A stretch of 8,341 nt of DNA from NCBI GenBank assembly GCA_002404675.1, contig DHKE01000097.1:1-8341 (forward strand), written 5' to 3'. The position numbers and the translations under genes are program-made. This document shows positions 1-5,764 of this stretch, piece by piece. Numbering within the stretch: position 1 is the stretch's first letter; every line of letters begins with the position of its first letter. The notes beneath the pieces were generated by a model. The model worked only from the letters and a program-made list of their open reading frames with translations, searched no databases and was not told where the DNA came from. Origin of the DNA: Porphyromonadaceae bacterium UBA4702 (lineage in GTDB: Bacteria; Bacteroidota; Bacteroidia; Bacteroidales; Muribaculaceae).

Positions 1-342
1 AAAACCAAGTTCGGCCTCGACCGTTTCGTCAACGGCTACCTCGACCTCGGCACGCTGTGGTTCCAGAGCCGTTTCGGCATCAAGCCTATGCACCTGTTCG
101 GACTGCTCGGCTCGTTGATGTTCATAATTGGCATGATAGCGATACTCGTGGTGCTGATACTGAAAATGGTCAGCGTCTGTTCCGACACCTACCATTTCTA
201 TGCCACCAATTCTGTATATTTCTACCTGTCGCTGGCGTGCATGGTCATGGGGCTGCAATTCTTCCTCACCGGTTTTGTCGGCGAGCTGATAACGCGCAAT
301 TCCGCAGAGCGGAACAATTATCTGATCGCAAATGAATTGTAG
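1..342 (+). CDS. Family 2 glycosyltransferase, C-terminal membrane part (5' partial)
   Basis: The reading frame is open from base 1 to the TAG at 340-342 and gives the last 113 residues of a protein whose catalytic part lies before the window. The fragment opens with KTKFGLDRFVNGYLDL, which I recognise from Bacteroidetes GT2 enzymes of the polyprenyl-phosphate (DPM1/GtrB-like) type. It then shows two hydrophobic helices at about residues 33-55 and 72-95 and a conserved tail containing GELITRNSAERNNY. By family knowledge such enzymes move a sugar from a nucleotide donor to a lipid carrier at the inner membrane, and the C-terminal helices anchor them there. The sugar and acceptor cannot be told because the GT-A domain is missing. 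The stop overlaps the next gene by 11 bases, so the two are probably co-transcribed. The family call is firm; the exact substrate is unknown. Confidence 0.85.
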   Translation, partial: KTKFGLDRFVNGYLDLGTLWFQSRFGIKPMHLFGLLGSLMFIIGMIAILVVLILKMVSVCSDTYHFYATNSVYFYLSLACMVMGLQFFLTGFVGELITRNSAERNNYLIANEL

Positions 343-862
343 ACGGCTTGCCCTCATGCACACAACCATGCTGGCAGCGGCGGCAATGTTGCTGCTGGTT
401 GCGGTCACGTCGTGTGTCTCAGACGAGTGTGAGGGCAACAAGAACTCCTTGCCATACGCCGGGTTCTTCTCCTCCGAACTTTCGCCGAAGACTATTTCCG
501 TAGACTCGATAACAGTCTACGGCGAAGGTGCGCCGAATGATTCGTTGTTAATAGACAATGGTGAGGGCGTTGCTTCGGTCTACCTGCCGTTCCGCATTGA
601 CGGCGGCGAAAGCACATTTGTGATACAATACAACCAGAAGCGGCTGCGCGGCCTGACAGACCGCATCACGTTCCGTTACGAGGCTGTCCCGGATTTTGTA
701 TCTGCCGCCTGCGGTGTGGTATACGACTACCGAATAGACAATATCGAGCATACGAAGAACCTGATAGATTCGGTCAGGTGTCCCGGTATGGTGATTTCTA
801 ATGCAAACGAACAGAACATCCGCGTCTATTTCCGTGTGAGCACGGAGGAGGATGCCCAATAA
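332..862 (+). CDS. DUF6452 family lipoprotein
   Basis: This is a 176-residue protein of unknown function, assigned to the Bacteroidetes DUF6452 family from memory of its pattern. A short basic N-terminus (RR at 4-5) and a hydrophobic stretch (about 13-26) end in a lipobox-like VTSC with Cys28 as the likely lipidation site, so it should be an exported, membrane-anchored lipoprotein. Right after it come DEC (31-33) and SLPYAGFFSS (39-48), then DSITVYGEGAPNDS (58-71), ACGVVYDY (126-133) and a C-terminal RVYFRV strand, all typical of the family. The rest looks beta-rich and soluble. I prefer the start at 332 over the internal ATG at 356 because it keeps the basic n-region; neither has a clear Shine-Dalgarno site. 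It overlaps the glycosyltransferase by 11 bases and is followed 12 bases later by a DUF6048 gene, a pairing I recall from other Bacteroidales, which suggests a shared envelope role. Confidence 0.85.
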   Translation: MNCRRLALMHTTMLAAAAMLLLVAVTSCVSDECEGNKNSLPYAGFFSSELSPKTISVDSITVYGEGAPNDSLLIDNGEGVASVYLPFRIDGGESTFVIQYNQKRLRGLTDRITFRYEAVPDFVSAACGVVYDYRIDNIEHTKNLIDSVRCPGMVISNANEQNIRVYFRVSTEEDAQ

Positions 863-874
863 CAGACAGCCGTC

Positions 875-1708
875 ATGCGATTATTCACAAGGTTAACCAT
901 AGTGTTTCTGATGCTGCTGCAAGCGGCGGCTATGGCGGCGCAGGAGCGCAAGATCACTCCTGTCGAGACTGATGACAAGAAGCCGCAGCAGCCGGTGCTC
1001 CACTATTATGACAAGCACGGCAACCCGTTGAAAGACCCTGTCCTCTTCCTCTCAGAACTCGACACGGTGCAAGCGGTGAAGCCCCGGCCTGTATACCCGG
1101 CACTGAACGGCGTGAGCGTCGGCTTCAACTTCTTTGACCTGTCCATGAAGGCTTTCGGACAGCGGTATGCCAATGTGGACGTGTGGGCAGACCTGTCGAT
1201 ACACAACTGGCTGTTCCCGACAGTGGAGGCTGGTGTGGGCTTCGGCGAGAACAATCCCGAGGACGGCAATTACCGGTACAAGGCAAAGCCTTCGTTATAT
1301 GTCAAGCTCGGCGCGAACTATAATTTCCTCTACAAGAGCAACCCCGACTATCAGGCATTTCTTGGCGTGCGTGCCGGGTATTCGTCTTTTTCATACGACA
1401 TTTACGGCATATCTGTCGGCACTGACTATTGGGGACAGACCAACACTTTTGACCTCAAAGGTCAGCGGGCGTCCGCGCTCTATGGGGAAGTGCTTGCAGG
1501 CATCAAGGTCAAGATATACCGCCGGCTCTCGCTGGGGTGGACTGCCCGCTACCATTTCATGTTCCACCGCAAAGACGGCAGCAACTCCACGCCGTGGCTG
1601 ATACCGGGCTATGGCGCGAACAATCGTCTCTCCGCAACGTTTTCCATTATATACACCCTGCCACTGGCAAAACAGAGCACAGGCGAGGGTGCGAAAGAGA
1701 TACAATAG
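875..1708 (+). CDS. DUF6048 family predicted outer-membrane beta-barrel protein
   Basis: This is a 277-residue exported protein of unknown function. The N-terminus is a signal peptide (MRLFTR, a hydrophobic core to about residue 19, cleavage near AMA at 19-21, then QERK). A polar, proline-rich linker (about 24-75) precedes a region of alternating aromatic and polar strands typical of an outer-membrane barrel: GVSVGFNFFDLSM (79-91), VDVWADLSIHNWLFP (101-115), KLGANYNFLYKS (144-155), AFLGVRAGYSSFSYD (161-175), LSLGWTARYHFMF (218-230). The WLIPGYG motif near 241-247 and the closing strand SIIYTLPL match the DUF6048 pattern I know from Bacteroidales. It starts 12 bases after the DUF6452 lipoprotein, so a lipoprotein-barrel pair is plausible, but their binding is inference. 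The polar tail after residue 265 probably lies outside the barrel. No enzymatic motif is seen. Confidence 0.8.
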   Translation: MRLFTRLTIVFLMLLQAAAMAAQERKITPVETDDKKPQQPVLHYYDKHGNPLKDPVLFLSELDTVQAVKPRPVYPALNGVSVGFNFFDLSMKAFGQRYANVDVWADLSIHNWLFPTVEAGVGFGENNPEDGNYRYKAKPSLYVKLGANYNFLYKSNPDYQAFLGVRAGYSSFSYDIYGISVGTDYWGQTNTFDLKGQRASALYGEVLAGIKVKIYRRLSLGWTARYHFMFHRKDGSNSTPWLIPGYGANNRLSATFSIIYTLPLAKQSTGEGAKEIQ

Positions 1709-1729
1709 AAACAATTCAAATATCCAAAC

Positions 1730-2896
1730 ATGAACAGTTTCGTATATAACATTCCGACCAAAGTCTACTTCGGCGTAAACCAGCTGCACAACCTCGGCCG
1801 GGAGATTTCCGTCTACGGCAAGCGCGTCCTGATGACGTACGGAGGCGGCAGCATCAAGAGAACAGGCCTGTATGACCGTGTCATGGCTGAACTCACGAAA
1901 TGTGGCGCTGAGGTGTTTGAACTCGGCGGCATCGACCCGAATCCTCGCGTGTCGTCAGTCCGCGAGGGTGCTCGCATGTGCAAGGAACACAACATCGACG
2001 TGCTTCTGGCTGTCGGCGGCGGCTCGACCATTGACTGCACCAAATGGATTGCTGCTTCGGCATGCGTAGACCATGACGCTTGGGATTTCTTCAACGATAA
2101 GAAAGCTCCGGTCAACAAGGCGCTGCCTGTCATCACAATACTGACGCTTGCGGCTACCGGTTCTGAAATGGACAGCGGTGGCGTAATCAGCAACCCCGAG
2201 ACGAATGACAAGATAGGTCGGCTCAGCCCGCTCCTTTTCCCGAAAGTGTCATTCCTCGACCCGACAGTGACATATACCGTAAACCGTTACCAGACTGCTT
2301 GCGGTACAGCCGACATATTCTCGCATATTTGCGAGGTATATTTCAACGTGAACAAGGACCTTGAGATGCTCGACCAGATTATGGAGGCATTGATGCGCAC
2401 CCTGATCCAGTTTGCTCCAGTGGCTCTTGAAAAGCCGGACGACTACGAGGCTCGTGCCAACTTGATGTGGACATCCTCATGGGCAATCAACGGCTTCATC
2501 AACGGCGGCAAGGTCAAGGCTTGGAGTTGCCACCCGATGGAGCATGAGCTGTCGGCATTCTATGACATCACCCATGGTCTCGGTCTTGCCATACTCACTC
2601 CGCGCTGGATGCGTTACTGCATGAACGAAACTACGATGCCTCGCCTCGCTCGCTTCGCCCGCAATGTGTTCGGCGTAAAAGAAGATTGTGACCGCAAGGC
2701 TGCTGAAGCGGGTATCGCTTGCATGGAGAAGTTCCTGTATGGAGCTCTTGGGCTGAAAGACAACTTGCGTGAGCTGGATATAGACGACAGCAAGTTTGCC
2801 GTAATGGCAGAGAAGGCATGCGGCGGCGACTGCATCCACGGCTTCATAGACCTCCGTAAGGAGGACATCGAAAAGATATACCGCATGTGCCTGTAA
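1730..2896 (+). CDS. Iron-containing alcohol dehydrogenase (YqhD/BdhA type)
   Basis: This is a 388-residue group III (iron-dependent) alcohol dehydrogenase, full length for the YqhD/butanol dehydrogenase subgroup. It should reduce aldehydes to alcohols with NAD(P)H in the cytoplasm, in fermentation or aldehyde detoxification. The N-terminal Rossmann-like domain carries YGGGSIKRTG (37-46) and the cofactor motif GGGSTID (96-102). The metal-binding residues appear intact by alignment from memory: Asp195 and His199 (ADIFSH), His268 (SCHPMEH) and His282 (ITHG); His272 matches the conserved non-ligand histidine. YGGGS at 37-41 resembles the NADPH-binding site of YqhD, so NADPH preference is likely but not proven. 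The start ATG at 1730 follows an A-rich leader without a Shine-Dalgarno site, and MNSFVYNIPTKVYFG is the usual family beginning. Only 21 bases separate it from the DUF6048 gene and I see no promoter between them, so it probably ends that transcript. Physiological substrate unknown. Confidence 0.93.
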   Translation: MNSFVYNIPTKVYFGVNQLHNLGREISVYGKRVLMTYGGGSIKRTGLYDRVMAELTKCGAEVFELGGIDPNPRVSSVREGARMCKEHNIDVLLAVGGGSTIDCTKWIAASACVDHDAWDFFNDKKAPVNKALPVITILTLAATGSEMDSGGVISNPETNDKIGRLSPLLFPKVSFLDPTVTYTVNRYQTACGTADIFSHICEVYFNVNKDLEMLDQIMEALMRTLIQFAPVALEKPDDYEARANLMWTSSWAINGFINGGKVKAWSCHPMEHELSAFYDITHGLGLAILTPRWMRYCMNETTMPRLARFARNVFGVKEDCDRKAAEAGIACMEKFLYGALGLKDNLRELDIDDSKFAVMAEKACGGDCIHGFIDLRKEDIEKIYRMCL

Positions 2897-2933
2897 ACGC
2901 AGGTGCAAACCCTCCTGAGGGAGCAAAATGATT

Positions 2934-2983
2934 ATGCGCAAACGTGTTGAACTTATGTTTTACAGCACGTTTGCGTATTTTTA
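2934..2983 (+). terminator. Intrinsic terminator after the alcohol dehydrogenase
   Basis: Arms CGCAAACGTG (2937-2946) and CACGTTTGCG (2966-2975) form a perfect 10-bp stem. It can be extended inward by U-G, U-A and G-C pairs and outward by three pairs (2934-2936 with 2976-2978). The stem runs into the T-rich stretch TATTTTTAT. It starts about 40 bases after the dehydrogenase stop codon, so it should end the four-gene + transcript. A smaller GC hairpin (CCCT 2910-2913 with AGGG 2918-2921) lies just before it. Confidence 0.8.
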
Positions 2984-2994
2984 TACCCAGAAAT

Positions 2995-3026
2995 TTTGTC
3001 GGTCGAAGCAAAAAAACTACCTTTGC
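2995..3026 (+). promoter_or_regulatory. Bacteroidetes consensus promoter, orphan (for the small RNA candidate)
   Basis: TTTG at 2995-2998 is followed after exactly 19 bases by TACCTTTGC at 3018-3026, a perfect match to the Bacteroidetes primary sigma-factor consensus TTTG/TAnnTTTGC. Transcription would start at about 3029-3032 on the + strand. No + strand protein gene follows; the next gene is the kinase on the opposite strand. The promoter therefore appears to drive a short noncoding transcript. Confidence 0.65.
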
Positions 3027-3028
3027 AT

Positions 3029-3119
3029 CAACCTTAAACAATCTTTTTTACCTTAAGATTTTTTACCTGTAGAAACTCATAAAGGGAGCGACCGTGGTGG
3101 TTATCTCCCTTTGTTTTTT
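3029..3119 (+). ncRNA. Candidate small noncoding RNA (about 90 nt)
   Basis: The stretch is bounded by a consensus promoter just upstream and a canonical intrinsic terminator at its 3' end, with no ATG on the + strand between them, so it reads as a self-contained small RNA unit. The 5' half is U/A-rich and holds a partial direct repeat: AATCTTTTTTACCT (3040-3053) and AAGATTTTTTACCT (3055-3068). The same bases can also form hairpins: AATCTT (3040-3045) with AAGATT (3055-3060), or CTTAA (3033-3037) with TTAAG (3053-3057). These two pairings exclude one another. The 3' half is the terminator stem-loop. I do not recognise it as a known RNA family. Readthrough would produce RNA antisense to the 3' end of the convergent kinase gene. 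Its existence is inferred from the signals only; exact ends are estimates. Confidence 0.5.
3081..3119 (+). terminator. Intrinsic terminator of the small RNA candidate
   Basis: AAAGGGAG (3081-3088) pairs perfectly with CTCCCTTT (3105-3112), followed by GTTTTTTG. The apical part can form a further short stem of ACC (3091-3093) with GGT (3099-3101). The U-rich tail is on the + side only, so it works for + strand transcripts. It is not the end of the dehydrogenase transcript, which already has its own terminator 100 bases earlier, and it lies downstream of a separate promoter. Confidence 0.7.
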
Positions 3120-3140
3120 GTATCCACACAGACACATAAT

Positions 3141-3173
3141 AAATCCTCGCGGCATACATTGTCGCGAGGATTT
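3141..3173 (-). terminator. Terminator hairpin of the ROK kinase gene, possibly bidirectional
   Basis: AAATCCTCGCG (3141-3151) and CGCGAGGATTT (3163-3173) form a perfect 11-bp stem with an 11-base loop, 26 bases beyond the kinase stop codon. On the minus strand the stem ends in ATTT followed by ATTATGTG, a weak U tract. On the plus strand the tail is TTTGTATC, also weak. It most likely ends the kinase message and may block + strand readthrough as well. Confidence 0.65.
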
Positions 3174-3199
3174 GTATCATATTGGTTTTGAATAGTTTA

Positions 3200-4222
3200 T
3201 TATTGATGTTCGCTTGCGGTTTCTGTTGCGTTTGCCGGTATCGGAGCAGCTGTCGTGGCGCGGTATTTCGCTTCCCAGCCGAGAGCCGATGCTCCAAGCA
3301 CAGCCGCGTCGCTCTCCTTCAGTTCCGAGAGCAGTATCTTGACAGTGCCCCGGAATACGGGGAACATATTGGCATCCATGGCGGCTTTGACCGGTTTGAG
3401 CAGGAAGTCTCCGCTCTTGGCAAGTCCGCCGAAAAGGATGATGGCCTGCGGCGAAGAGAATGAAACCATGTCGGCAAACGCCTCGCCCAGAATATTGCCG
3501 GTATACTCAAATATGTCCTTGGCAATCTTGTCGCCGGCAACGGCAGCGTCATATACGTCTTTTGAGGTGATGCTCTCGATGTCCATGCCGCGCAGCAGCG
3601 ACGGCTCTGTGCGTATTTCCAGGAACTCACGAGCTGTGCGTGCCACACCGGTGGCCGAGCAGTAAGCCTCGAGGCAACCAGTGCGTCCGCAGCCGCATAC
3701 ACGTCCGTTGCGGCGTTTCATGATGACATGTCCCAATTCGCCCGCAAACCCGGTCGAGCCGTAGACCAGCTGCCCGTTGATGACGATGCCCGAGCCCACG
3801 CCAGTGCCGAGCGTTATCATGATGAAATCCTTCATGCCGCGAGCCGCGCCGTAGGTCATCTCGCCGAGCGCAGCCGCGTTGGCATCATTGGTGATTGCCA
3901 CCGGTATGCCCGAGAAGGCGCGGCTGAGGGTGTCAGCAAACTGAACCGTGCCCCAGGGCAGGTTGGGCGGCGACTGTATTTCGCCGGTATAGTAGTTGGC
4001 GTTGGGTGCACCTACGCCGATGCCCTGTATTTTGTCCTGCGCGTCATTCGCTGCAAGCAGACGCTCGATGCCATCGTGCAGGTCAGCTATGTATTCGTCA
4101 AACTTCGGGTGTTTGAAAGTCTTGATGGAGTCGCTTGCCACGACATGACCACGGGCATCAACGATGCCGAAGACGGTATTGGTGCCGCCTATGTCAATGC
4201 CCAGTACATACGGTTTGCTCAT
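3200..4222 (-). CDS. ROK family sugar kinase (glucokinase / GlcNAc kinase)
   Basis: This is a 340-residue cytoplasmic kinase of the ROK family, expected to phosphorylate glucose (and perhaps N-acetylglucosamine) with ATP at the entry of glycolysis. It has the N-terminal phosphate-binding motif DIGGTN (10-15) and the catalytic base in ITNDANAAALGE, Asp113. A second glycine-rich phosphate loop is LGTGVGSG (138-145). The ROK zinc site is formed by His165 (ELGHV) and Cys176, Cys178 and Cys183 in CGCGRTGCLE. No helix-turn-helix precedes the kinase domain, so it is an enzyme rather than a NagC/Mlc-type repressor. It resembles, from memory, RokA of Bacteroides fragilis. Residues after about 320 form an Ala/Thr-rich tail beyond the usual end. 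AAAGGA lies a suitable distance before the ATG at 4222, one of the few visible ribosome-binding sites here. It has its own promoter and palindromes upstream. Sugar specificity is inferred, not seen. Confidence 0.93.
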   Translation of the reverse strand: MSKPYVLGIDIGGTNTVFGIVDARGHVVASDSIKTFKHPKFDEYIADLHDGIERLLAANDAQDKIQGIGVGAPNANYYTGEIQSPPNLPWGTVQFADTLSRAFSGIPVAITNDANAAALGEMTYGAARGMKDFIMITLGTGVGSGIVINGQLVYGSTGFAGELGHVIMKRRNGRVCGCGRTGCLEAYCSATGVARTAREFLEIRTEPSLLRGMDIESITSKDVYDAAVAGDKIAKDIFEYTGNILGEAFADMVSFSSPQAIILFGGLAKSGDFLLKPVKAAMDANMFPVFRGTVKILLSELKESDAAVLGASALGWEAKYRATTAAPIPANATETASEHQ

Positions 4223-4260
4223 AATGGTTTTTTCCTTTCAGTCAAGTGTTTCTTTTGCAG

Positions 4261-4281
4261 ATTAATTGCCTTGCAATCAAT
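4261..4281 (-). promoter_or_regulatory. Operator-like inverted repeat in the kinase leader
   Basis: ATTAATTGC (4261-4269) and GCAATCAAT (4273-4281) are inverted copies separated by three bases, with one mismatch in DNA that becomes a G-U pair in the RNA. It begins about 5 bases downstream of the predicted kinase start of transcription, so it could be a repressor operator or a 9-bp leader hairpin with a 3-base loop. No regulator is encoded in the window. Confidence 0.4.
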
Positions 4282-4288
4282 TCAGGTT

Positions 4289-4320
4289 GCAAATATATGA
4301 ATTAATTCCGATATGCCGAA
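4289..4320 (-). promoter_or_regulatory. Promoter of the ROK kinase gene
   Basis: On the minus strand TATATTTGC (4297-4289) matches TAnnTTTGC exactly. A near-consensus TTCG (4320-4317) lies 19 bases upstream in place of TTTG. Transcription would start near 4286, giving a leader of about 64 bases. The perfect palindrome GAATTAATTC (4299-4308) lies in the spacer directly beside the -7 element, where a bound protein would block polymerase. Confidence 0.6.
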
Positions 4321-4341
4321 TACCGGCGGCGAAAAAAGCGG

Positions 4342-5589
4342 TCACTCGTAGCGCATGGCACGCGCCGGTGATATGCGCGACACGAAGCGCGAGGGGAGGA
4401 GCAGGGTCAGGAATATGACAGCAACTGTCGCTGCGTTGAGCAAAGCGAATGACTGCCAGTCGAGTGATACCGGCACAAAGTCGAAGTAGTAGGAGTCTGC
4501 ATCGAGCGGTATGAAATGCGTTTTGTCCTGTATCACGAGCAGCGTTATCATCAGCGCATTGCCTATCATCAGCCCCCAGAGCGCGACCTTGATGGAGAGG
4601 TAGATGAATACGCGCCCGAGCGAACGGTTTGACATGCCGAGCGAGCGGACTATGCCGATAAACCGCGTCTTGTCGATGATGATGATCAGCATGCCTGAGA
4701 TCAACGTGATGCATGCCACGGCAACCATGAGTATCAGCACCACTATCACGTTGGTGTCTAGCAGGTTGAGCCACTGGAAATAGTTAGCTCCCTGTACGTG
4801 TGCGTTCTCGGTCATATACGCCTTGTCAACCTTGCCGGCTGCCATTGCGCGAGCCAGCCGCGAGTGCAGGTCTACGGTGTTTTCGTCCAGACGCTTGAAG
4901 TCATTTGTCATGACCTTGATTGACGTGCCCTCAGTGAGGTTCAGCCCTGCAATGCCTTGAAGCAGCCGGATGTCGCCGAACATCAGTGCATCGTCATAGT
5001 TCTCGAAATGAGTGTTGAAAATCCCTGCAATGGCGAGTTTTCTCACCCGCACGTCGTCAGTAATGAAATATGTGTCTATCGAGCCGCCCACTTTCAGCCC
5101 TAGCTGGTCTGCTGCCATTTGCGAGACAATTACGCTGTCAGAGCGTTGCTGCCCTCCGAAGGCTGGCATCTTGCCGTCAACGAGTGAACCTTGCAGGAAA
5201 TCCATGTCCGCGCCCTCGCCGAGACCGCGCAAGTACACCCCTTTGAAGTCACTCTCGGTCTTCAGTATGACAGGCATCGAGACTTCGAGCGAATATGATG
5301 TGATGTAGTCTGCGTCGTCAAGTATCCGGCGCAGGGCAGGGGTGAGCTGGACGATGTTGGCATCAGCGTCTGCCTCTGACTGTGCGAGGGAGTAGAGGGT
5401 TATGTGCGAATTGAAGCCGGTAATCTTGGCGGTGATTTCATTCTTGAATCCGAGCACTATTGCTATCGAGGCGAGCATCACGGCGATGGATATGGCGACA
5501 GCCGCGACTGCCACCTTGACAGCCGGGGTGCTTTTGTGGCCGGAGGACGACAGGGACAGCCGTCGGGATATGTACAGGGGGCAATTCAT
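4342..5589 (-). CDS. FtsX/LolC-type ABC transporter permease
   Basis: This is a 415-residue inner-membrane protein of the FtsX/MacB/LolC-E permease superfamily with the usual four-helix plan. TM1 is at about 24-47, followed by a periplasmic MacB-like domain (about 50-275). TM2 is at 279-303, TM3 about 326-352 and TM4 about 378-400. The C-terminus SRISPARAMRYE is the conserved family ending. The N-terminus (PLYISRRLS) and the opening of the periplasmic part (VLGFKNEITAKITGFNSHI) resemble a LolC/E-like paralogue common in Bacteroidetes. Such permeases work with a LolD-type ATPase in lipoprotein release or other envelope transport; no ATPase gene lies in the window, so the cargo is open. I chose the ATG at 5589 over the upstream in-frame ATG at 5670 because the 27 extra residues are unlike the family, and the predicted promoter (5629-5637) lies inside that stretch. 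The kinase follows 119 bases downstream with its own promoter. Confidence 0.88.
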   Translation of the reverse strand: MNCPLYISRRLSLSSSGHKSTPAVKVAVAAVAISIAVMLASIAIVLGFKNEITAKITGFNSHITLYSLAQSEADADANIVQLTPALRRILDDADYITSYSLEVSMPVILKTESDFKGVYLRGLGEGADMDFLQGSLVDGKMPAFGGQQRSDSVIVSQMAADQLGLKVGGSIDTYFITDDVRVRKLAIAGIFNTHFENYDDALMFGDIRLLQGIAGLNLTEGTSIKVMTNDFKRLDENTVDLHSRLARAMAAGKVDKAYMTENAHVQGANYFQWLNLLDTNVIVVLILMVAVACITLISGMLIIIIDKTRFIGIVRSLGMSNRSLGRVFIYLSIKVALWGLMIGNALMITLLVIQDKTHFIPLDADSYYFDFVPVSLDWQSFALLNAATVAVIFLTLLLPSRFVSRISPARAMRYE

Positions 5590-5628
5590 TCTGCTATTTA
5601 TATGGAGGCATACGGCCTCGACACGAGT

Positions 5629-5637
5629 GCAAAAGTA
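5629..5637 (-). promoter_or_regulatory. -7 element of the permease promoter
   Basis: On the minus strand the bases read TACTTTTGC, an exact TAnnTTTGC match. No TTTG is present at the expected upstream distance; an eight-base A tract (minus strand) lies there instead, so the -33 half is weak. Transcription would start near 5626, giving a leader of about 37 bases before the ATG at 5589. This placement rules against the longer permease start at 5670. Confidence 0.55.
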
Positions 5638-5730
5638 GCAATTTTTTTTGTAATGCGTGGTCAGAGGCAAGCCCGTGGGCGCGAGCCGTGTATATTTATA
5701 TGGTGTGGCAGAGATTTTTCCGTTGAAATT

Positions 5731-5762
5731 TTTTCTGTTAGCAGATTAATGACTAACTTTGC
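5731..5762 (+). promoter_or_regulatory. Promoter of mutAB
   Basis: TAACTTTGC at 5754-5762 is a perfect -7 element. At the -33 position, 19 bases upstream, stands TTTT (5731-5734) within a T-rich run, a near match to TTTG. Transcription would begin near 5765, leaving a leader of about 163 bases. It is about 95 bases from, and divergent to, the permease promoter. Confidence 0.65.
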
Positions 5763-5764
5763 AC

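Noticed and set aside
57..335. Plus-strand 92-codon frame overlapping the glycosyltransferase end
   Set aside because: It is out of frame with the recognisable transmembrane C-terminus of the glycosyltransferase and gives a His/Arg-rich nonsense protein.
3728..4300. Plus-strand open frame of 190 codons opposite the ROK kinase
   Set aside because: It is antisense to a kinase with all catalytic motifs intact and has no recognisable protein content.
4313..4341. Terminator between the permease and the kinase
   Set aside because: Only a four-base GCCG/CGGC stem (4315-4318 with 4324-4327) with no following U tract on the minus strand. Some readthrough into the kinase is possible.
5590..5670. Longer N-terminus of the permease from the ATG at 5670
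   Set aside because: The extra 27 residues are unlike the family, and the predicted promoter -7 element (5629-5637) falls inside them, so they would not be transcribed from it.
5671..5680. Palindrome GCCCGTGGGC in the divergent region
   Set aside because: A two-base loop makes it a poor hairpin, and it is distant from both promoters' core elements; one such 10-base palindrome is expected by chance.
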